The position numbers and the translations under genes are program-made. Below are positions 29,640 through 38,340 of a DNA stretch of 64,000 nucleotides, piece by piece (position 1 is the first letter of the stretch; each line of letters begins with the position of its first letter). This stretch comes from Bog-1198 sp963727045 (lineage in GTDB: Bacteria > Pseudomonadota > Gammaproteobacteria > Steroidobacterales > Steroidobacteraceae). The stretch spans positions 2,190,489-2,254,488 of the forward strand of contig CAVSES010000002.1 in the NCBI GenBank assembly GCA_963727045.1, in the 5' to 3' direction. The notes below the pieces were generated by a model. The model was not told where the DNA came from. It made no database searches and saw only the letters and a list, made by a program, of their open reading frames with translations.

Positions 29640-29973
29640 ATACCGGCTTTCTCCCGCCGCCGAGCGGGACCTGGAAGGCATCTGGAAATACACGCATGGA
29701 GAGTGGGGGCGTGAACAAGCCGAACGGTACATCGACTTGCTCGCGGCTGCATTCCAAGTGTTAGCCGATTTGCCGATGTCCGCACCAGCCTGTGACCATA
29801 TTCGTCTCGGGTACCGCCGCCGCAATGTCGAGCGGCACATGATTTATTTTCGTGTCACGGATTACGGCGTCGCTACAACGCTGGTCGTTTTTGATTCTCA
29901 GGGTTACACGGCCAAACGACAAAGCAACGTCGCGCTGAGAGCCTGGACAAGCCTGGTAGCGCTCGCACCGTAA
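29632..29973 (+). CDS. parE: ParE-family toxin, unusual C-terminus
   Basis: 113 residues from the ATG at 29632 overlapping parD. The RelE/ParE fold is clear: YRLSPAAERDLEGIWKYT, WGREQAERYIDLLAAAFQ, GYRRRNVERHMIYFRV. ParE proteins usually end with an ILHxxMD-type strand about 100 residues in. Here, after DYGVA, the sequence becomes TTLVVFDSQGYTAKRQ and runs on for 30 residues, so the tail has been replaced or frameshifted. Toxicity (gyrase inhibition in characterised ParE) may be lost. Confidence 0.85.
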   Translation: MAEYRLSPAAERDLEGIWKYTHGEWGREQAERYIDLLAAAFQVLADLPMSAPACDHIRLGYRRRNVERHMIYFRVTDYGVATTLVVFDSQGYTAKRQSNVALRAWTSLVALAP

Positions 29974-29986
29974 CACTCGTTGTTGG

Positions 29987-31711
29987 TTATGGGCTGACGA
30001 TAACACTGGCGACAACATCTTGCGGTCCATCCGATGTGTATACCCTTGAGCCGGGGTACTGTTTGGAGTTCGTCACGTGCTGCGCGTCATGTAATGCTGC
30101 TCGCGTAATAGCTTTTGAGAACTCGTCGACGTAGGTTGCGCTCGTATACCACTGATAGTTACTAGCGGTATAAACCACGTCGTATTTTCCGTCTGTCTTG
30201 TTATGCCGGGCTGCCAAGGCCGGGCGCATATCTGGATCGTAGGGGCTCAAAGTCACACCGCCATCAGCACCCTGCATTCCAAGTGCGTCGCCGGAGAACA
30301 AAATTCGATCACTTATGTCGACTAAGGTTAGCTTCGATCGTCCGTTGAACGTGAACAGATGCGCCTGCAGGTGCAGGGGACGCCCCTCGCGGTCATAGCC
30401 GAGATCAATCGTGTCTCCTTCCTTAAGCCGACGCTTCCCACCCTGTATGATCTTCGAAATCTTGTCCGAAGCAGTGTAGACACGCGCCGGCGAGAGTTCA
30501 GAGAGTCCGCCAACGGGGTCGTGCGCATCACTCGTCAGCGCTACCTCCAATCGCTTTTCCATCGTCAACGGCCGGATAATATCTTCCAAACCTGGGGCGA
30601 CCTCGGCTGCGACGAGAAGCGCCACCTTTGATCCAATCACGAGATACAAGGTTTCCGAATGTTCACCACGAATGAGATAGAAATCCGCCTTGATGTTGAA
30701 GACCGGAGCGAGAGATTGATCAAGCAGCCATTTTTTGGGGAACCCTCCTGGAATTAGAATCGCGTGATACGGCATACGAGAATTATCGCCGGCGGAATAC
30801 AAGGTCGCGAGCGAATACACAATCTGACCTGAGCCGACTTTGGCCCATGCCGTGCCGCGTCCGGCGGCAAAGAAGGCTTCGCCCGGCAAGGACCCTGCAA
30901 GCACGCCGTCGGTGACCTTGACCTCGTCCAAAATGTACTGGCGATCCAGAGGTCGGCCATTGAGAGGTGGCATACCGCGCTCCCAAGCGGCCGTCTGATA
31001 GAAATGCCCGGGAAGAATTGCCAAATTAGGAAGGTTGCGTGTGAGTTCTTCTACATGGCGAATGGTTGCCGCGTACTGGGTAAGCGGGCCCATTTGAAGG
31101 TAGGGCCACGCCGACCCCAGGGCATCCCCACTGACCAACATCTGATTCTCAAGGTCCAGATATGCAGTCGACCCAGGAGTGTGCGGAGGAACTGCAACCG
31201 CCTTGATCAACCGATTTCCGAGATCTATTGCTCCGACAGCGCTGCCACGGCCGTGTGTTGTGGGGCCGCCCCCTTCGCGTATCGGCACATAATTGTTCGG
31301 AACAGCGTGCGTTGGCCAATCCCCGTCCATGTAATAGACGGTTCTATCGTTCATGCGCCCGTTCTCCCCGGTATGGTCGCCGTGGCTGTGGGTATTCGCC
31401 ACGACAAAATCGAGCGGATTGTCCTGTGGTTCGCCGTTATCGTTATGGCCGAGCAGGTACCGAACGAGCGTCTTCAGGTCATTCACTCCCTCCACAGCCT
31501 GGGCGGGGTTCGCGGTATCGATGAGCAGCGCCTGGCGGGCTCCTTCCAGCAGATACATGCTTGATCCCTGCGCAAAATTACGGCCTGCAACAGGCAAGTA
31601 ATGCTCGATTCTAAAGGTCCGTTGGCCTTTGGCGTTGATAGCCCACACAGTCTGCGAAGTTCCCATTACCATCATCGCAGAAAGGACTAATACACCGAAG
31701 ACGTACTTCAT
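29987..31711 (-). CDS. Exported protein with tandem metallo-beta-lactamase folds
   Basis: About 574 residues from the ATG at 31711, chosen because it gives a clean signal peptide (MKYVFGVLVLSAMMVMGTSQ, then TVWA) and avoids overlap with the MFS gene; a start at 31789 is possible. Domain 1 has the zinc motif THSHGDH (H108, H110, D112, H113), PPHTPGSTAY, SGDALG and LPGHF. A second MBL-like unit follows: LTSDAHDPVGGL stands where HxHxDH should be, then LFSGDALGMQ. The second site therefore lacks metal ligands. A periplasmic hydrolase; substrate unknown. Third gene of the hydrolase-MFS-MBL minus-strand run. Confidence 0.8.
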   Translation of the reverse strand: MKYVFGVLVLSAMMVMGTSQTVWAINAKGQRTFRIEHYLPVAGRNFAQGSSMYLLEGARQALLIDTANPAQAVEGVNDLKTLVRYLLGHNDNGEPQDNPLDFVVANTHSHGDHTGENGRMNDRTVYYMDGDWPTHAVPNNYVPIREGGGPTTHGRGSAVGAIDLGNRLIKAVAVPPHTPGSTAYLDLENQMLVSGDALGSAWPYLQMGPLTQYAATIRHVEELTRNLPNLAILPGHFYQTAAWERGMPPLNGRPLDRQYILDEVKVTDGVLAGSLPGEAFFAAGRGTAWAKVGSGQIVYSLATLYSAGDNSRMPYHAILIPGGFPKKWLLDQSLAPVFNIKADFYLIRGEHSETLYLVIGSKVALLVAAEVAPGLEDIIRPLTMEKRLEVALTSDAHDPVGGLSELSPARVYTASDKISKIIQGGKRRLKEGDTIDLGYDREGRPLHLQAHLFTFNGRSKLTLVDISDRILFSGDALGMQGADGGVTLSPYDPDMRPALAARHNKTDGKYDVVYTASNYQWYTSATYVDEFSKAITRAALHDAQHVTNSKQYPGSRVYTSDGPQDVVASVIVSP

Positions 31712-31751
31712 GAAGGGCTTCGAATGCATTTTTGGTCGTTGAGTGACCCCG

Positions 31752-33101
31752 CTAACGAGAACGCAGTTCTTCGACATCATCGAGCGCACTCAATCGGGCA
31801 AAGCGTGTCTCTGGGGCCCAGCGCGCGCATGTCAGTGCTCCCAGCGTCAGCACCAGCGCACACGCGGCCAACGCTGAGCGGATTCCATACTCGGCGACCA
31901 CCAACGGAAGTAAAAAGGTGCTCACCGCCGATCCGGTGCGACTCATGGCGATGGCGAGCCCGATGCCAGAAGCTCGAAGGTCCGTGGGGAAGAGTTCCGG
32001 AAGGTACACGTACACGAGATTGGAAGCCGCAGAGAGAACACTTGCGAATACTGCAAACAGGAGGGTCAGCATCACGGTGGGCACGTGGGTCCAAACTGCT
32101 AAAATGAGCATGGGGGCAGCGGCGATGCTGAAGCTACCGATCAAGAATGTCCGGCGCGAGAGTCGGTCGACCACCATCAAGCCTATGATCGCACCGCCGA
32201 GCAGTGCGGAATTGTAAATCACGCCGCCCAGCAAACCGCTGTCGATACTCATCGCGGCCATGACCTGAGTGACAAAGGTGCCCAGGGCGAAATAGGGAAT
32301 GACTTGGCAGGTAAAGAAGGCACAGGCGACGAACGTGCGCCGGCGCCATCGAGGGGAGAGAAGCTGCATCCAGCGGCCCCGGCTCCGCGGGGCCCCAAGC
32401 GTTCTGGACGGAGGCTCCACCCCCGCGCCCAGGTTGCGGTAGACGATGTTCGCCGCCGCCTCGCCGCGGCCGTGATTCGCGAGCCACATGGGCGACTCGG
32501 GCATGGTGATTCTAAGCGGAAGCACCAAGAAGCAGGGTAGCGCGCTCGTGAGCAACATCCAGCGCCATGTGTCGAGATGAGTTCCTGCTAATGCCACACC
32601 GACGAAGTAGGCGCACGCATATCCGCCCGCCCACGCGATGGACAAAGATCCCAGCACTCGCGCGCGAAACCGGAGCGGAATGAATTCGGTGAGCATGGCC
32701 TTGCTGACCACGTAATCAGTGCCGAGGAGAAAGCCCACAGCGAGCCGAACCGCAAGGAGCTCGGCGGCGGATCCGACAAAGCCCTGCAATACCGAAAGAA
32801 TGCCGAGGAGCGCCATATTATAGGCGAAGATCGGCCGGCGCCCGAAATGGTCCGCTGCAAGGCCGGTCAGGAGCGCTCCCCCGAACAGGCCGAATAGCGA
32901 GGCGCCACCCAATAGACCCATCCACAGAGGAGTCAGTCCCAGCTCAGGTTCGGCGCGGCTCAGCGCAATTCCGATGATTCCCAGGCCGTAGCCGTCGCTG
33001 AATACACCGCCGGAGCCACTTATCGCGATGCGCACGTGAAACGCGCGAATCGGTGCTCCCTCATACTCCACCGGAACAGTGCCGCCGGATTTCTCGACCA
33101 T
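31752..33101 (-). CDS. MFS transporter (sugar/metabolite:H+ symporter type)
   Basis: 449 residues, 12 predicted membrane helices. The sugar-porter/metabolite-symporter signatures are present: GLAADHFGRRPIF between helices 2 and 3, and MPESPMWLANHGR after helix 6 (PESPRWL-type). It lies between a periplasmic hydrolase and a periplasmic MBL protein, so it probably imports their small organic product. The substrate is not deducible from sequence. Confidence 0.88.
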   Translation of the reverse strand: MVEKSGGTVPVEYEGAPIRAFHVRIAISGSGGVFSDGYGLGIIGIALSRAEPELGLTPLWMGLLGGASLFGLFGGALLTGLAADHFGRRPIFAYNMALLGILSVLQGFVGSAAELLAVRLAVGFLLGTDYVVSKAMLTEFIPLRFRARVLGSLSIAWAGGYACAYFVGVALAGTHLDTWRWMLLTSALPCFLVLPLRITMPESPMWLANHGRGEAAANIVYRNLGAGVEPPSRTLGAPRSRGRWMQLLSPRWRRRTFVACAFFTCQVIPYFALGTFVTQVMAAMSIDSGLLGGVIYNSALLGGAIIGLMVVDRLSRRTFLIGSFSIAAAPMLILAVWTHVPTVMLTLLFAVFASVLSAASNLVYVYLPELFPTDLRASGIGLAIAMSRTGSAVSTFLLPLVVAEYGIRSALAACALVLTLGALTCARWAPETRFARLSALDDVEELRSR

Positions 33102-33161
33102 AGCGCTCCCTTGCGCGACACGTGACCGGTGCGTGCGACCCCGACTACCTGAGACGAACCG

Positions 33162-34115
33162 TCAATCTGCCAGGAAGCCGATCAGCACCGCCGCGACCGC
33201 GCGGGGATCCTGCCAAAAGAGGTCGTGTCCGAGCGGAGCGAATATCTTCACGTCTGCCCGTGCAATGCCTATCTGAAGAGCGTCGCGACCGGACTGGCTC
33301 ATGAGCGAGTCCTGGCCGCCCCAGATCAGCAACGTTGGCGCCTGAATTCGCGGCAGCATCGATCGGAGATCAACCGCGATCAAAGACTGATCGGCGATGG
33401 CCCGCCAAACGCGAGCTGGTATCGCGGCTGCGTCACGTCGCTGACGGCTGGAGAAAAATTCCGGGTTGACCGACATCGATATATTCCACCAATCGCGCAT
33501 GAATGCGCCATCGGGATCAATGGGATCCTGAAGGGCTTGGACGCTCGCAAGCCAGCCCGGCAGACCCGCGGCCACCGCCTGGGTACCCGACTCCGGAATG
33601 CCGAAAGACCTGCCCGTGGATGAAATCAATACCAGACGACGTGTGGACTCTGGCCACAACTCGGCGAATGTTTGCGCGACGATGCTGCCGAGCGAGTGAC
33701 CGATGATATCCGCCCGTGAAATGTGCAGCCGCTCCAGAAGCAGCTTGACGTCATACGCAAAGTTGAATCGCGTATAGCAGCAATCCGGCTTACTCGAGAC
33801 CCCATGACCGCGCAGATCGACGATGATCAATCGAAACCGCGGCGTCAGGAGAGGCGCAATCGGTGCCCAGTCGCGCGCGCTGTCCGTGTATCCATGTATC
33901 AACACGACTGGTGGGGCATTGCGCGGGCCTTCTTCCACATACGCGAGCGTGACACCGTCACTCAACGCCGCGCGGGTTTTCTCAGCGTCAAAATGATCCA
34001 GATACGCGGGCGTCAACGACTGTGCCCCGGCACCGGGGCACAGGGGGCAGACGAGTGCGGCGGCTATGGCGCACAGGTGACTCAGAATGAGCGATCGACG
34101 GTAGGTCGTCATCAT
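33162..34115 (-). CDS. Exported alpha/beta hydrolase
   Basis: 317 residues from the ATG at 34115, giving a signal peptide that ends near GAGAQ. The fold is classic: oxyanion HG in LIHGYTDSARDW, VDLRGHGVSSKP, nucleophile S141 in IIGHSLGSIVAQ, acid Asp in LIWGGQDSL, and base His in PLGHDLFWQD. Likely esterase, lactonase or amidase in the periplasm. Its promoter faces the LysR gene across a 138-bp spacer containing a 19-bp palindrome. Confidence 0.87.
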   Translation of the reverse strand: MMTTYRRSLILSHLCAIAAALVCPLCPGAGAQSLTPAYLDHFDAEKTRAALSDGVTLAYVEEGPRNAPPVVLIHGYTDSARDWAPIAPLLTPRFRLIIVDLRGHGVSSKPDCCYTRFNFAYDVKLLLERLHISRADIIGHSLGSIVAQTFAELWPESTRRLVLISSTGRSFGIPESGTQAVAAGLPGWLASVQALQDPIDPDGAFMRDWWNISMSVNPEFFSSRQRRDAAAIPARVWRAIADQSLIAVDLRSMLPRIQAPTLLIWGGQDSLMSQSGRDALQIGIARADVKIFAPLGHDLFWQDPRAVAAVLIGFLAD

Positions 34116-34183
34116 TGTTTTCCAACCGGGGGGTGCGTAGCGATCATAACTCGCGCCAGGCATATTTTAGGTAAAGCAGCCCC

Positions 34184-34202
34184 TTGCAAGATCGCGTTGC
34201 AA
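34184..34202. promoter_or_regulatory. LysR operator candidate, site 1
   Basis: TTGCAA, seven bases, TTGCAA, lying between the divergent hydrolase and LysR genes (69 and 51 bp from their starts). On the opposite strand it reads TTGCAACGCGATCTTGCAA, matching the site at 36868-36886 in 18 of 19 bases. Confidence 0.65.
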
Positions 34203-34253
34203 AAATGCAATTGGCGCTGTTCAATATCCATCAGCGCTCAGAGTTCAGCTCCT

Positions 34254-35168
34254 ATGCATTCCAAAGACATCGATTGGAACGATTTACGCTATGTCCTGGT
34301 GCTCGCCGAACACCAAACCATGGTCGCGGCGGCCGAGGCGCTGCGCGTTCACCAGACCACGATCAGCCGCCGCATTCTTGCACTTGAAGATCGTCTGCAG
34401 ACCCGGCTATTCGATCGCATCGACGGTCGATTTGCGCCGACAACGCGGGGGATGATCGTTGTTCGACGCGCGCAGGACATGGAGTCCGCGAGACTCGCCC
34501 TGGCGGATGACCTCACCCACGATCCGGCACTCGGGCGAGCGGTGGTTCGATTGTCGGTGATCCAGACCTTCGTTACCGGATTCCTGTCGCGTCAGCTCAA
34601 GGCGTTTCCGCCCCAGCACTCCAACATTCAGCTCGAACTGATTTGCGAGAACCGTCCCTCGGTCCTCGAGCACCGCGAGGCGGATATCGCCGTTCGCTAT
34701 GTGCGGCCGGCCCAGGGCCAATCCATGGTGCGGAAGATCGGAGCGCTCGGATCCGCGGTCTATGCTCATCAGTCGTTGCTCCGGCCCGGGGTGGATTGGC
34801 GCCGGGACCTTGCCTGGATCGGATTTGCACAAGTCGCCGATCGCTGGCCCGAGTTCCAGTGGATCGAGGCCAACGTGTCGGCGCATTGCCTCGGCGTGAC
34901 CGTCAACGGTGGACCTGCCTACACAGAGCTCGTCGCACGAGGTTACGGCGCCGGCATATTGACCTGCGTCGAGGGAGATGCACTTCCCCATCTCGTGCGC
35001 CTGAGCGGGCCGACGCCGCTCATTGTGCGAGAAATCTGGCTGATGGTATTGCCGGAGCTTCGTCGCAATCCCACGGTTCGCAAAGTTCTCGATTGGATCG
35101 CGGACGTAACGAGGCGCGGCGCGAAAGAACTCCTCGGATCGTCCGCCGAAGCCAACGCCGAAGAATGA
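34254..35168 (+). CDS. LysR-family transcriptional regulator
   Basis: 304 residues from the ATG at 34254; upstream codons of the same frame lie antisense to the hydrolase and are not coding. HTH at 10-65 (WNDLRYVLVLAEHQTMVAAA ... HQTTISRRILALE) and a substrate-binding domain from about 95. It probably senses a compound handled by the surrounding transporter and hydrolases and binds the 19-bp palindromes at 34184 and 36868, controlling the minus-strand hydrolase operon and the plus-strand amidase/M24/TonB genes. Confidence 0.88.
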   Translation: MHSKDIDWNDLRYVLVLAEHQTMVAAAEALRVHQTTISRRILALEDRLQTRLFDRIDGRFAPTTRGMIVVRRAQDMESARLALADDLTHDPALGRAVVRLSVIQTFVTGFLSRQLKAFPPQHSNIQLELICENRPSVLEHREADIAVRYVRPAQGQSMVRKIGALGSAVYAHQSLLRPGVDWRRDLAWIGFAQVADRWPEFQWIEANVSAHCLGVTVNGGPAYTELVARGYGAGILTCVEGDALPHLVRLSGPTPLIVREIWLMVLPELRRNPTVRKVLDWIADVTRRGAKELLGSSAEANAEE

Positions 35169-35263
35169 AGGCGAGGGCTGCTGCAGATCCGCAACCAGAC
35201 CTTGCGCGCCATCGAATTGCGCGGCTCGGACTGTCGGGCCATCATCGTCGCGTGAACTTCGCC

Positions 35264-36841
35264 ATGCAAACGAAGCTGTCTCTCGTGCTGCTGATGGCCG
35301 TAGCGTTCCCTACGAGCGCGGGCGCCCGGGAGCCCCGCTTCGATCCCGCCTATGCCAGTATCGAGGAGCTGCGCGCCGCGCTTGATTCCGGGCGCGTGAG
35401 CTCCACGCAGCTCGTTCGGTACTACTTAGGCCGCATCGACCGCTTGGACAAAAGGGGACCACACCTCAATGCATTGATCAGTCTCAATCCCAAAGCTCTC
35501 GAAGATGCACAGCGATTCGATGCGCAGGGGAAACTACAAGTCCACAAAAGTCCCCTCTATGGCATCCCATTCATCGCCAAAGATAACTACGACAGTGCAG
35601 GCATTCCCACCTCGGGCGGCTCGGCCGCATTGAGGAACTCGGTACCCGCACGCAATGCCTTCGTCGTGCAGAAGCTGCTCGATCAAGGCGCGATTTTGTT
35701 AGGCAAGGCGAACATGTCTGAACTCGCCGCCTCCTATGGCCGTCTTGGGTACAGCTCGGCGGGAGGGCTCACACTCAACCCGTACAATACGTCGCGCGAT
35801 GCCTCCGGTTCGAGCAGCGGCTCGGCGGTCGCCGTCGCGGCGGATTACGCGCCATTTGCGCTCGGCACCGACACCACCGGCTCGATCAGGGGACCCGCCA
35901 GTGTCACGGGCGTCGTGGGAATGCGCCCCACGATGGGGCTGATCAGCAGAAACGGGATCATCCCACTGTCGCTCACCTTCGATACCGTCGGGGTACTGGC
36001 GCGCAACGTCAGAGATGTAGCGACCGTTTTGAATGCAATCGCCGGTGAGGATTCTCAAGATGCTTCAACGGTGGGACAGCCGAGAATCTCGGGGACCTAT
36101 CTCGATGTCTTGTCTACCGGAGCGCTCCGCGGGGTGCGCCTCGGTGTCATCGGCAATTTCCAAAGGGGTAACCCTGAAGTCGATGCGATGGAGCAATCAG
36201 CGTTGCGCGAGCTTAAGGCGCAAGGCGCAGTCCTCGTGCCGATCACGCTACCCAAAGAATTTGAACGCTTGTGGACGGCGGTTATGGGCCCGGTAGGTGA
36301 AGCAGAATTCAAGCCGCAGTTCGAGCGGTACCTGCGCTCGTTGCCGGCGGCTCAGCCCAAAACGCTCACGCAGTTCATCGACATCTGCACTTCACCCGAG
36401 GTGCAGGAGTCAGCCACGCCGGTGAATCCCGCGCGCCTCGAGGCTTTGCGCGCTGCGAACGTCACAGAGCTCACGGATTCCGCGGTCTATATCCACCTGC
36501 TTACCCAAGTCCTCCCATCCATCCGCCAGCAGCTGCAATCGTTGATCACCGAAAATCAGCTGTCGGCATTTGCATTCTCGAGCATGAGCTGCCCGGCGAC
36601 TCCGCGCTACGACCGCGAGGATCCAAGCTATGTGTGCCACAGCGACGATCCGTACAAGGCGAGCTACATCGCCGCCGCTGCTGGGTTTCCAGAAATCTCG
36701 GTTCCGATCGGGCGGATCTCCGCCAATATGCCGGTCGGTTACTCGTTGATGGGGCCGCCCTTCAGCGAGGCCGAACTGCTTGGCTTGGCGCATGCGTTGC
36801 AAATGGGAATTTCCGATCCCGCCCACCCGCCAGTCCGTTAG
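35264..36841 (+). CDS. Exported amidase-signature family hydrolase
   Basis: 525 residues from the ATG at 35264, with a signal peptide (MQTKLSLVLLMAVAFPTSAG). The Ser-cisSer-Lys triad is complete: K106 in FIAKDNYD, cis-S183 in the SGSSSGS loop, nucleophile S207 in TDTTGSIRGPAS. Export separates it from GatA; periplasmic amidases of this type cleave small amides. It follows LysR on the same strand with a 95-bp gap and precedes operator site 2. Confidence 0.9.
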   Translation: MQTKLSLVLLMAVAFPTSAGAREPRFDPAYASIEELRAALDSGRVSSTQLVRYYLGRIDRLDKRGPHLNALISLNPKALEDAQRFDAQGKLQVHKSPLYGIPFIAKDNYDSAGIPTSGGSAALRNSVPARNAFVVQKLLDQGAILLGKANMSELAASYGRLGYSSAGGLTLNPYNTSRDASGSSSGSAVAVAADYAPFALGTDTTGSIRGPASVTGVVGMRPTMGLISRNGIIPLSLTFDTVGVLARNVRDVATVLNAIAGEDSQDASTVGQPRISGTYLDVLSTGALRGVRLGVIGNFQRGNPEVDAMEQSALRELKAQGAVLVPITLPKEFERLWTAVMGPVGEAEFKPQFERYLRSLPAAQPKTLTQFIDICTSPEVQESATPVNPARLEALRAANVTELTDSAVYIHLLTQVLPSIRQQLQSLITENQLSAFAFSSMSCPATPRYDREDPSYVCHSDDPYKASYIAAAAGFPEISVPIGRISANMPVGYSLMGPPFSEAELLGLAHALQMGISDPAHPPVR

Positions 36842-36867
36842 ACGGATTAAGCGCATTCCTTGCGATT

Positions 36868-36886
36868 TTGCAAGGCGATCTTGCAA
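36868..36886. promoter_or_regulatory. LysR operator candidate, site 2
   Basis: TTGCAAGGCGATCTTGCAA, a 7-5-7 perfect palindrome, located 26 bp after the amidase stop and 72 bp before the M24 gene start. It is the near-identical partner of site 1. Confidence 0.7.
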
Positions 36887-36958
36887 CTAACTGAATTGTT
36901 TGATGTAGAGCGATGTTCCATGATCTTCGTTCTCAGAAGTAGCGAGGAGTTTTGAATC

Positions 36959-38251
36959 GTGGTCGACGCTCACCGCACCGCAGATTTCTCGCAGCCCCCT
37001 GCCGCAGTCGAAAGCCGGGGCCGCGACGTAGGTCCCGGGCTGTGGGTCACAGACACCGAGCCGCTCAGCGTCGATACACAGCGCCTGCGCGCCGGCCGGC
37101 TCGACCGCCTCCGCCAGATGATGCGTGAGAAGGGCTATGCCGCCGTGGTGCTGTTTGATCCGAACAATCAGCGCTATGCGACCGGCTCGAGGAACATGTT
37201 CGGATATTTCTTGCGCAACTCGACCCGCTATTTTTTCGTGCCCACCGAGGGCCCGATCATTCTCTTCGAATACCCCCAAAGCGCGCATGTCTCAACCTGT
37301 CTCGACACGGTGCAGGAGGCGCGTAATTCGAAGATCGTCTGGTCCTCCGTGGGGGGGCGAGACGACAACACCGCGCGCCTCTTCGCCGAAGAAATAGCGG
37401 ATCTCGTGCGCGAGTACGGACGCGGATCAAAGAAGCTGGGGCTCGACCGCTGCGGGCATTTGCATGCCCTAGCCTTGCAGCGCGCAGGGTGCATCGTGAC
37501 GGACTGCCAGCAGGAAATGCTGCACACCCGCCGCATCAAGAGCGACGAGGAAATCATGTGTCTTCGGCTCAGCATGGCGGCATCCGAATTCGCCGTGGCG
37601 GCCGTCCGCGAGGCAGTGAAACCGGGTATCTCGGAGCAGGAGCTGTTCGCGTTGATGTACGGCGAGGTCCTTCGACACGGTGGGGAGTTCGTTGAGACCC
37701 GGCTGCTGACTTCGGGGCCGCGCACCAACCCGTGGTTTCGAGAATCGAGCGGCAGACGGCTGCGACCCGGAGAGCTCGTAGCGCTCGACACCGATGTTAT
37801 CGGCTGCTTCGGTTACTTCTCGGATTTTTCCCGGACATTTCACTGCGGTCCCGGGCGGCCGAGTGCTTATCAGAAGACAGTGTATGGGCTGGCCTACGAG
37901 CAAATCCAGCACAACATTGGGATCATCAAACCGGGGCTTACGTATCGGGAGGTGTCCGAGCGCGCCTGGAAGATCCCCGACGCCTTCGTGGAGCGCCGCT
38001 ACACCTCCGTCATGCACGGCGTCGGCTTGCATGGAGAGACGCCCTTTATCGCGCACATTCAAGATTTCAACGTTTACGGCAGTGACGGCGTTCTCGAGCC
38101 GGGCATGGTCGTAAGCGTCGAAAGCTACATCGGCGAGGTGGGCGGAGCCGAGGGTGTGAAGCTCGAGGAGGAAGTGCTGATCACCGCCGCCGGCTCGGAG
38201 GTGATCTCACGCTTCCCATTCGAGGAGGATCTGCTGGGTCGAGAATTGTAA
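36959..38251 (+). CDS. M24-family metalloprotein of the DddP clade, lacking the lyase aspartate
   Basis: 430 residues from a GTG with GAGGAG upstream. The creatinase/pita-bread metal site is complete: D277 and D279 (ALDTDVIG), D289 (YFSDFSRTF), H353 (MHGVGLHGE), E388 (VSVESYIGE), E403 (KLEEEVLIT). Overall it resembles the DMSP lyase DddP (ETRLLTSGPRTNPWF, VLEPGMV). With a constant offset of 18 these ligands match the published DddP numbering as I recall it. The catalytic Asp377 of DddP then falls on G359. It is therefore more likely an Xaa-Pro-type peptidase or another hydrolase than a DMSP lyase. Confidence 0.85.
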   Translation: MVDAHRTADFSQPPAAVESRGRDVGPGLWVTDTEPLSVDTQRLRAGRLDRLRQMMREKGYAAVVLFDPNNQRYATGSRNMFGYFLRNSTRYFFVPTEGPIILFEYPQSAHVSTCLDTVQEARNSKIVWSSVGGRDDNTARLFAEEIADLVREYGRGSKKLGLDRCGHLHALALQRAGCIVTDCQQEMLHTRRIKSDEEIMCLRLSMAASEFAVAAVREAVKPGISEQELFALMYGEVLRHGGEFVETRLLTSGPRTNPWFRESSGRRLRPGELVALDTDVIGCFGYFSDFSRTFHCGPGRPSAYQKTVYGLAYEQIQHNIGIIKPGLTYREVSERAWKIPDAFVERRYTSVMHGVGLHGETPFIAHIQDFNVYGSDGVLEPGMVVSVESYIGEVGGAEGVKLEEEVLITAAGSEVISRFPFEEDLLGREL

Positions 38252-38340
38252 AGCTGCGGTGACATTGTAAGCCAGATTCAGCGAGTAATCGTCCGCGTGT
38301 TGTCGATAAATTGGAGACAAACAAAATGGAGGGATGGAAG

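Noticed and set aside
36959..38251. DMSP lyase (dddP) call
   Set aside because: Metal ligands match but the catalytic Asp position is Gly, and the neighbourhood holds amide/ester hydrolases, not DMSP genes.
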